A stretch of 10,879 nt of DNA from Fennellomyces sp. T-0311 (Eukaryota > Mucoromycota > Mucoromycetes > Mucorales > Lichtheimiaceae), in the NCBI GenBank assembly GCA_025266875.1, contig JALLLT010000177.1, positions 1 to 10,879 on the forward strand, given 5' to 3'. Position numbers and translations under genes: made by a program. The notes below the pieces were generated by a model. It saw only the letters and a program-made list of their open reading frames with translations, did no database searches and was not told the origin of the DNA. Positions 5,479-10,879 of the stretch are shown here, piece after piece. Within the stretch, counting starts at the first letter, position 1, and each line of letters opens with the position of its first letter.

Positions 5479-8468
5479 ATGGAAGAAATCAACGTACAAT
5501 ACTGCTCAGGATGCAGAAAATATCGCTCGATTTCCGATTTTACGGGTAGAAAGCGTCTTTTAAAGACGTGCATTACGTGTCGCTGCAGACAAAGCAACGT
5601 AGGACGCCCTATTTCTGTCAGGAACTTCTCTTTCGGTGAAGTTCTCGAGTTGATTCCCTCACGTGCAGCCGTAGTCGCAGCTGCTGGCGGCAGTGGTACA
5701 TCGTAATGCATTGCGTTAGAGCATGATTCTCAATAGATATTTTAGGTGAAGTTGCCGACATTTGCTATTCTTTCGAAGGTGACGTGGTACTTGACGCGCA
5801 ACTAAGCCAGTTTACCGATGACCACGCACTCGTCTACTATTTGAAGTCTCGAATTGAAGGATGCGACGGTTATGAGTACTATCTCAAGACACTGACGGAT
5901 CCGGAGTTGAAACACTCGATTTCCTTCGAATGCGTCTGCTGTCAGGATGTTGGTGTTCAGCGGCAAGCACCAGGTGAAGATCGGGTTCGGCTCCATTCTC
6001 GGATGCCGACTTATGTTTGCGAAGGGGAGATATCCGGGTTTATTGATCGACGTAATGGATTTATTCATTTAAAAATCGATCACTCAATTGGCCACCCCCC
6101 GAAACCACCAAGTACTCGCGTCCCGATGCCACTTGCTGTCCGGGAGTTCATTGAGCAGAATGCTTTTGAGGCAACTGCTACGGCGTTATATCGTCGTATG
6201 GTCGAACAGTTTCCACGAGAAAGAGGCACTGTGACCCAAGCACAGGTATAGTTGATTATTTTGATTGTGACATTGATACGATGACAGTGAATTAGGTGTA
6301 TGCAACATGGGCACGAACCACCCATGCTCGGTATAGGCTCCACGACAACCAGATCGCCTCAGCCGTCATGCATATCGAACGTGCATCTTCACTCGGTATC
6401 AGAAAGGTATGTGTAATAAAACCGTATGTGCATAACCGTAGCTCTTCATGCAGTGATCACTATGCGACATTAGCGGCAGATGCGATTCATATACATTTAT
6501 ATTTACAATAAATAAATAAAACAGATATTTCACAGAACCAATTTTACTGATGGGTACACTGGAATCGGCTTTGTGACTGAGCTGTTCGATATTGCATGTG
6601 CTCATGCCTTGACGCAAGAGTTTCACATCGACTCGACCTACAAAACAAACCGGCTCGGCTTTGAGCTGTTCGGTATTGTGGCCAGTATTAATGGCTGTGG
6701 TTTCCCTATTGCATATTTGCTTTTAGGCGTGGACGAGCGAAATGTGCGACAGAATAGGCGGATGTCTTCCAGAATGGAGTACATAAAGTATTTCCTCCGC
6801 AATCTGGCTCGTGAAGGCTTCACGCCAACGTACATGTTCACCGACAAAGATGCTGGGCAGCTTAGAGCAATTGAAGACGTATTTGGTCGTAGTGTAGTGC
6901 GTCTATGTCTATGGCATATCATGCATTACATTGACTTGCGTTTGAAACAGCCCAAGATTCAAGATCCACAGTATGATCCCCGTTTGGTACGCGAGGAATT
7001 CCCATTCGTGTCGCGACGTTTCCTTCCGGATGATGATCGTGATGGATATCTTTGCCCTCAAAAATTCCTTCGCGATCAAATCGCAAATCTGATGCGTACG
7101 CATTATAATATGCATCCAGACATCCCACTTCCTGGTCGTATGTTACACTTATATTTATGTATGCATAACCAGTTAATGTTGTTTTCTTAGTTGGATATCT
7201 ATCGCCTGACGAAATCCACCAGCTTGCCGCAAAGGAGATGTATGAATACTGCAAGGATAATCACCTTCCCGATGTGTGGGCATACATGTTTTATAGATGG
7301 TATACGGAAGACATGTGGCAGAAATGGGCCAGAAGCACCCGCCCAGGTATCCCAAGGGCTAAAACAACCATGATGATTGAGGCCCAATGGAAGGTTCTAA
7401 AACGGGATTTTCTTCTGAATTATCCCCATCCCAGGCTTGATATGTTGGTTTGGATCATAATCCATCAACGTCTTCCTCTCTGTATGGCTAAGTTCGAGCT
7501 CAAGATCGTTAATCGACGCGAGCCTTTAGATTGGGAAGGCGAGTTCGTTTCTGAATGGGGGACACTTAAGGAAACGCATATTGTCGACGGAGAACATCCT
7601 GATGCAGATCGCCTCTACCTGCCGTCGTTGGAAAAGTGGACGTGTGGTTGTCCGTACTTTGCCGAAAACAATTTCATGCTTTGTAAGCATCTTGTTAAAC
7701 GATGTAACGATAGGAGAGGATCGTCACTTCCTTTTGCTGCACGCGATTTTTTCATCTGCCGTCAAGATGTGATTCCTTATGTGCAACTCATAGTATGTTC
7801 TTGTATAGGGTCAATACGTAAGGCTTAGTTTCTAATGATAGCATAATTTCTAGGATGGAATCTCTCCATACACACTGATCGTGTATCCTCCACAACGACC
7901 TCAGCTAGAAAACCAACCTACTGATACGTCTACCGAGAATCCAATAGTCGTAGACGCTACTGATGCTTTTAATGAAGGTAATGTAGTAGTGCATGGATGT
8001 GTATATACGATAAATATACATGTAACTTATATATACATATATATATAATTACGCTTTATAGACGCTGCTACACCAGATGATCCCATTGGCAGCATTACTA
8101 CTTACCACGAAGAGGAAGTGACAGCTGCGCCTTTGGTGATCGTTCTGGAAGACAGTGACGAAGAGCATCACGAGATATCTGATGTAGGAGAGACCAGGGA
8201 AAGTGGTGACGTGTGGAACGAACTGGGCACGATGGAGGAGCGTATTCGTCAGCTCCATCAGCAACAGCAACAAATACGCCAACAGATACAACAAGAAGCC
8301 GATCGGTATCGGAGCCTACTACCAGCTGGGCAGATCAGAGCATTTAATGATGCTTTTGATAATAACGATATCGAAGGTTATATGGCCGCTGTTGGCACAT
8401 ACCGTCGTGCTCGTAGAAGACAAAGGACATGGAGCGATGACAACCCGTATACACGCTATTACCTTTAA
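5479..8468 (+). CDS. MULE transposase with SWIM zinc finger, seven exons
   Basis: The transposase cuts and pastes the surrounding element in the nucleus. Proposed exons are 5479-5695, 5746-6245, 6296-6406, 6525-7137, 7191-7792, 7854-7977 and 8062-8468. All introns are GT-AG, four with GTAT donors, of 50-118 bp. The joined frame is 2574 bp (857 residues) with no internal stop. Visible features in order are an N-terminal CX2CX18CX2C putative zinc motif (Cys 9, 12, 31, 34) and the MULE catalytic domain. That domain has Asp about 312 (IDSTYK), Asp about 383 (TDKDAG) and the family CXXH (CLWH, about 404-407). A third acidic residue is likely in the PDEIHQLAAKEMYEY region. A SWIM finger CXCX10CXH follows at about 632-647. 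The C-terminal tail is acidic and then Gln-rich and probably coiled-coil (LHQQQQQIRQQIQQ). The ATG at 5479 is the first in frame, 37 bp inside the left TIR. Exon borders are inferred from phase, not from transcripts; the 50-bp intron with donor GTACAT (5696) is the least certain. Confidence 0.85.
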
Positions 8469-8781
8469 GATTTTTGTTTTTTTTCTTTTCTTTTTTTGTC
8501 CCGTATCAGATCTATATTGGCTTTACTCTTTCTTTTTCTATTTCATATTTTTTATCACAACATAGACTTCTTTGAACCATCATATATATATTTAAGTTAT
8601 ACTTCCATTCTCGGCTAATTCATACGGGTGCATACGGTATTACAAGCATCGCAAAAAGGTAAATTAACACTGTAAGTTATCTCGTATCCTTTCGAGGATG
8701 AAATAAACAACATACACCGTCATGATAGTATCTGCTAAAGAAAACTTTCAAATTCTAGTAACGAAAAAGCAGAATTTGAGA
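8469..8781 (+). other. 3' untranslated and subterminal region of the MULE
   Basis: This stretch of about 310 bp between the transposase stop and the right TIR holds no convincing gene. It starts with a T-rich tract and contains a small inverted repeat, ATCCT-TTCG-AGGAT (8686-8699), followed at once by AATAAA (8702-8707), a plausible polyadenylation signal for the transposase mRNA. Confidence 0.5.
8702..8707 (+). terminator. Candidate polyadenylation signal of the MULE transposase
   Basis: AATAAA lies 234 bp after the transposase stop and just before the right TIR, downstream of T-rich sequence. Fungal poly(A) signals are loose, so this is only a candidate. Confidence 0.35.
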
Positions 8782-8861
8782 AAAATGTCATGTTTTACCT
8801 TGCGGGGTTTGAAATGTAGGTCACATGATTACGTGAATTTTTGGAAACTTGTAGGGTTCGT
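8782..8861 (-). repeat. MULE right terminal inverted repeat
   Basis: This is the reverse complement of the left end at 5361-5441. It ends ...GGAAACTTGTAGGGTTCGT directly before the ATGCTCAAGA target duplication. The perfect core shared with the left end is 36 bp. Confidence 0.9.
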
Positions 8862-8871
8862 ATGCTCAAGA
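8862..8871. repeat. 10-bp target site duplication of the MULE, right copy
   Basis: ATGCTCAAGA is an exact copy of 5351-5360. It is the part of pol duplicated on MULE insertion, and its GCT CAA GA reading is in phase with the downstream pol fragment. Confidence 0.92.
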
Positions 8872-9358
8872 CGAGAAATTCAACAAGAACAATCGCATTC
8901 TTCCTGAATTTCCAGTTGGTAGTAAGGTCATGATTATGAATGTTAACCAGAAGTCCAAGACGGATGCCCGTTATGAAGGTCCTTACACCGTGCATGGCAG
9001 ACGATCTGGAAAAAGCGGACCTTATGTTCTCACTGATGAGACAGGGGCGCTGTTGGCGCGGGATATTCCACCTTCCCACATCAAACTGATCTCACAAAAC
9101 ACTGTCGCATCTGGCGAAGACTTTTACGAGATTCAAAGTATTGTGGATCATGAGGGTCGAAATGGTAATTACAAGTACCGGGTTCGCTGGAAAGGCTACA
9201 CAGCCAAGGATGACACATGGGAACCTCCAGAGCACTTCAACGACCGTACGCTGATTGAGAAATATTGGCAGCGTCGTCAACCCGACCAGCAGAAACGCAA
9301 ACGAGCAGCTAATCCAACACGCCGCTCTACTCGTTCTACGAAACGAAGACGTACTTAG
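8872..9358 (+). pseudogene. pol: C-terminal fragment of pol: integrase GPY/F module and chromodomain
   Basis: This is the downstream part of the retrotransposon pol, separated from the rest by the MULE. Its frame (GCT at 8864, CAA, GAC, GAG...) is open to the TAG at 9356-9358 and joins the upstream pol frame when the MULE and one target copy are removed. It contains an SH3-like GPY/F module (EGPYTV ... GPYVL, about 8968-9040). A chromodomain follows (about 9119-9280) with the typical YRVRWKGY and DTWEPPEHF blocks. The end is basic (KRKRAANPTRRSTRSTKRRR), likely a nuclear localisation or DNA-contact tail. Chromodomains on integrases steer chromoviruses toward modified histones. As it stands the fragment has no promoter or proper start, so it is probably not expressed. 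The ATG at 8936 could start a short product by chance. Confidence 0.9.
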
Positions 9359-9467
9359 GTTGTCTTTTCTCAAGCACTTTTCTCCCACGGGGTTTTCACT
9401 GAGTTTTTCAAGACTACACCTATACCACAAGTACTTTATATCAGCTTATCTTACCGGTTGATCCAAC

Positions 9468-9481
9468 CTGGAAGGGGGTAA
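9468..9481 (+). promoter_or_regulatory. 3' polypurine tract (plus-strand primer site)
   Basis: CTGGAAGGGGGTAA lies directly against the TG of the 3' LTR. A purine run resisting RNase H at this position primes plus-strand DNA synthesis in LTR elements. The 109 bp between the pol stop and this site contain no gene. Confidence 0.8.
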
Positions 9482-9896
9482 TGTTGTATCCAACATGAAC
9501 ATAATCACTGATCAGTATCTCGGAACGGTTATCTCTCACTTTCCTTTTTGGTAAAACTCACTAATGCAGACATATCTTCCATATCCGGCATATTGTCATA
9601 GACGTTATCATGAACGCGTGTCAACAGCTATCACTTAGCTTATCGTTGTCCGTCATGGACCGGCTCCATAACGATAGACATCACTCGTTTCTCAATAACA
9701 CCCCAACATGACATACGTAATGGATATACAGGTATAATCATGATATGACCTTGGATAACATCGGTAATAGGAAGTCCCATCCATGATAAGCATTTAATAT
9801 AAATAGAGCGAACTCTTCATCAATAAACTACAGTTTTCTGAGTCTCGTTGACTTCTATTATCCCTTTTCGATACTCGCTACTTCGCTCTTATCTCA
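9482..9896 (+). repeat. 3' LTR
   Basis: This 415-bp partner of 400-814 differs at eight sites and has no indels. It starts TGTTGTATCC and ends CTTATCTCA, followed by the CTTTC duplication. It supplies the polyadenylation end of the element transcript. Its own TATA box could drive transcription outward into the Harbinger-like element on its right. Confidence 0.95.
9798..9805 (+). promoter_or_regulatory. TATA box in the 3' LTR
   Basis: TATAAATA is conserved at the same LTR position as 716-723. In the 3' copy it points toward the gene at 10121, about 320 bp away. Confidence 0.55.
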
Positions 9897-9901
9897 CTTT
9901 C
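9897..9901. repeat. 5-bp target site duplication, right copy
   Basis: CTTTC follows the terminal CA of the 3' LTR and matches 395-399. Confidence 0.93.
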
Positions 9902-9929
9902 ATGTGATAATCTGAAGATATACTTAGAG

Positions 9930-10015
9930 CATCCTCAACGGTCCGTGTAAGTCCGCTGTTAAGTTAATTTTACAACTATTTTTTACAACATCCTCGTGCA
10001 ACGGTTCGTGTAAGT
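9930..10015 (+). repeat. Two subterminal direct repeats at the Harbinger-like end
   Basis: CATCCTC-AACGG-TCCGTGTAAGT (9930-9952) recurs as CATCCTC-GTGCAACGG-TTCGTGTAAGT (9989-10015), differing by a 4-base insertion and one base. Such subterminal repeats are plausible binding sites for the element-encoded Myb-like protein or transposase. Confidence 0.55.
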
Positions 10016-10120
10016 TGGCATTGTAAAGTTAAATGGTTCAACTTTTTGGCCAAAAAATTGTAAATTTAACACCCAAGCTGTCGCGCGTAAAATAAACCCT
10101 TTGTTTACTTTATCAACAAA

Positions 10121-10879
10121 ATGAGCACCCCCAACACCCCCACCTCCTCCACTGCCACTGTCACGGACGTCCCAGACCAAGTCCCTGAAGTGCGCACAGA
10201 CGCTACTGCCAATGACGAAGTCAATGGCAATGCCAATGCCAATGCCAATGTCAAAGACAATGGCAAAAATAAGACAAAAAGACCTCGCAGTAAAAACTTT
10301 TCCAGGGAGGAAGACATCAATCTTGTCAATGCGTGGCTCACGACTTCGATGGACTCGGTGGTTGGAACCAACAGAACGCGTGTCAGTCTGTGGGACCTCA
10401 TCTATGAGAAATTCGTGCAGAACGGAAACCCCAACAATCGTGGCGTCGACAAGCTTACAACCCGTTGGAATCTTATCTCCAGATGTTGCTCGTACTACTC
10501 TACTTGCATCGCGAAAGTGGAGAACAAGTATGGGTTAAGTGGTTCAAACCTTACTGACAAGGTAAAATATCTGCTCTAAAGTGTGTGCTAGTACGACTTA
10601 CTTTTCAAAAGCAAGCTGAAATCGATGCTGAATACGCCGCAGATCTCCCTACTGGCAGCTCTGAGGTATTCAGCTTGCATCACTGTTGGAGCATCCTGAA
10701 GGAGCACAACAAGTGGTTGGTGTACCACAAGGAGTTGAAAAACAAACTGGTGGATCCATCGACGGACAAGAAGCGACCCCTTGGCAACAAGCAGGCGAAA
10801 AAGGCCGCTCAGTCGACCAAGAAGCAACGTCTTGGTGACGAAGAAGGTGATGACGACCTTCTCGAAGAGGTCAGGCCAA
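10121..10879 (+). CDS. Myb/SANT-like protein of a PIF/Harbinger element (partial at window end)
   Basis: Harbinger elements encode, beside the DDE nuclease, a Myb-like DNA-binding partner that helps bring the transposase to the nucleus and to the ends of the element. Proposed exons are 10121-10561 and 10612 to the window end, with a 50-bp intron (GTAAAA...AAAAG) removed in phase. About 236 residues are visible. Residues 1-50 are low complexity with an Asn-Ala repeat. A basic cluster KTKRPRSK (about 51-58) precedes a trihelix-like Myb domain from FSREEDINLVNAW to TRWNLISRC, with Trp 72, 91 and 116. The second exon has FSLHHCWSILKEHNKW, matching the pattern seen after the Myb domain in plant NAM-associated proteins, then a Lys-rich and acidic tail. 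The ATG at 10121 is the first in frame and follows CAACAAA. A domesticated host gene is an alternative, but the terminal repeat next to it argues for a transposon. Confidence 0.75.
10223..10252. repeat. Hexanucleotide repeat coding Asn-Gly/Ala
   Basis: Five tandem units of AATGCC type (AATGGC, three AATGCC, AATGTC) encode the Asn-Ala-rich run in the N-terminus of the Myb-like protein. It is length-variable in principle and lies outside the DNA-binding domain. Confidence 0.7.

Larger units (their letters stand above)
5361..8861 (+). mobile_element. Mutator-like (MULE) DNA transposon nested in retrotransposon pol
   Basis: The 3501-bp element is bounded by inverted repeats of about 80 bp and a perfect 10-bp target duplication. 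It contains one gene on the plus strand encoding a MULE transposase with a SWIM finger. Deleting it with one duplication copy (3511 bp, one base more than a multiple of three) joins the pol frame at 5350 to the frame at 8864 exactly. This proves that the insertion happened in a previously continuous pol gene. With both ends and a continuous spliced frame present, it looks like a potentially autonomous copy. Confidence 0.93.
400..9896 (+). mobile_element. Ty3/gypsy chromovirus-type LTR retrotransposon, interrupted by a nested MULE
   Basis: The element has 415-bp direct LTRs with TG...CA ends, a 5-bp target duplication, a polypurine tract just before the right LTR, and an internal region coding in the order Gag, protease, reverse transcriptase, RNase H, integrase, chromodomain. 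Integrase after RNase H defines the Ty3/gypsy order, and the chromodomain places it with the chromoviruses. It spans 9497 bp here; subtracting the nested MULE and one 10-bp duplication leaves 5986 bp, normal for the group. It is probably not autonomous now, because Gag has an in-frame stop and pol is split by the MULE. No envelope-like gene is present between the end of pol and the 3' LTR. Confidence 0.95.
9927..10879 (+). mobile_element. PIF/Harbinger-like DNA transposon, 5' part
   Basis: The region starts with GAGCATCCTCAACGG immediately after TTA (9924-9926). PIF/Harbinger elements typically duplicate TTA/TAA, and ends resembling GAGCATC-TCCAAC are common in that superfamily; this is recalled, not computed. 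Inside is a Myb/SANT-like gene of the kind that accompanies the Harbinger transposase. The transposase and the other end lie beyond the window, so the boundary rests on one end only. Its start is 25 bp to the right of the retrotransposon duplication. Confidence 0.55.

Noticed and set aside
5703..5745. Alternative intron donor GTAATG at 5703 in the MULE gene
   Set aside because: Joining it to the acceptor at 5745 gives an immediate TGA; donor 5696 keeps the frame open.
6407..6453. Shorter third intron ending at the AG at 6453
   Set aside because: The next codon would be TGA in the required phase, and no second intron can be placed after it; the 118-bp intron ending at 6524 keeps the frame.
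6919..7254. 111-codon minus-strand frame in the MULE
   Set aside because: It overlaps exons and an intron of the transposase on the plus strand and shows no family features.
8028..8050. TA-rich tract as a functional site
   Set aside because: It is a simple AT microsatellite inside an intron of the transposase gene; nothing suggests a function.
5371..8851. MULE ends placed at the limits of the perfect TIR match
   Set aside because: No target duplication flanks those positions. Extending outward through three mismatches reaches a perfect 10-bp duplication and restores the pol frame.
9092..9430. 112-codon minus-strand frame opposite the chromodomain
   Set aside because: It is a shadow of the strongly supported plus-strand chromodomain frame.
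9255..9461. Possible small envelope-like or extra gene after pol
   Set aside because: It overlaps the chromodomain tail in another frame, has no signal peptide or membrane segment pattern that I trust, and runs toward the polypurine tract.
1..10879. tRNA, rRNA, CRISPR arrays, phage or bacterial defence systems
   Set aside because: No cloverleaf, regularly spaced repeats or such genes were seen; every large frame is accounted for by eukaryotic transposable elements or the left-hand partial gene.

Overview
The window looks like a transposon-rich stretch of a filamentous fungal genome. Evidence for a fungus is the set of short introns (mostly about 50-60 bp, GTATGT-type donors, AG acceptors), a Ty3/gypsy chromovirus with a C-terminal chromodomain, a Mutator-like (MULE) transposase with a SWIM zinc finger, and a PIF/Harbinger-type Myb/SANT-like accessory gene. 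An early-diverging lineage such as Mucoromycota is my guess; the sequence alone does not prove it.

Layout. (1) At 3-392 lies the 3' part of an unknown protein gene, weakly resembling transposase-like proteins, cut by the window edge. (2) At 400-9896 is one LTR retrotransposon bounded by two 415-bp LTRs (8 differences, about 98% identical), starting TG and ending CA, with a perfect 5-bp target duplication CTTTC at 395-399 and 9897-9901. Inside it are Gag (859-1836), an in-frame TAA, and then Gag nucleocapsid motifs, protease, reverse transcriptase, RNase H and integrase in the same frame. The integrase GPY/F module and chromodomain come at 8872-9358. (3) Nested in the integrase part of pol is a 3501-bp MULE DNA transposon (5361-8861), with about 80-bp terminal inverted repeats and a perfect 10-bp target duplication ATGCTCAAGA. 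Removing it together with one duplication copy restores the pol reading frame and leaves a retroelement of 5986 bp. The MULE carries one gene that I can splice into seven exons with an uninterrupted 857-codon frame. (4) From about 9927 to the end of the window is the 5' part of a PIF/Harbinger-like element. It has a TTA target-site candidate, a terminal GAGCATCC motif, repeated subterminal motifs and a two-exon Myb/SANT-like gene.

Order of events: the retrotransposon landed just downstream of the left-hand coding exon (next to its stop codon, or 6 bp inside an intron), and the MULE later inserted into the retrotransposon. The retroelement is now defective twice (stop codon in Gag, MULE in pol), whereas the MULE transposase appears intact. 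No tRNA, rRNA, CRISPR or bacterial-type operon was seen. The points most worth following up are the architecture of the MULE transposase, a second exact copy of the polypurine tract inside pol, the absence of a canonical primer-binding site, and the Cys in the protease active-site triad.
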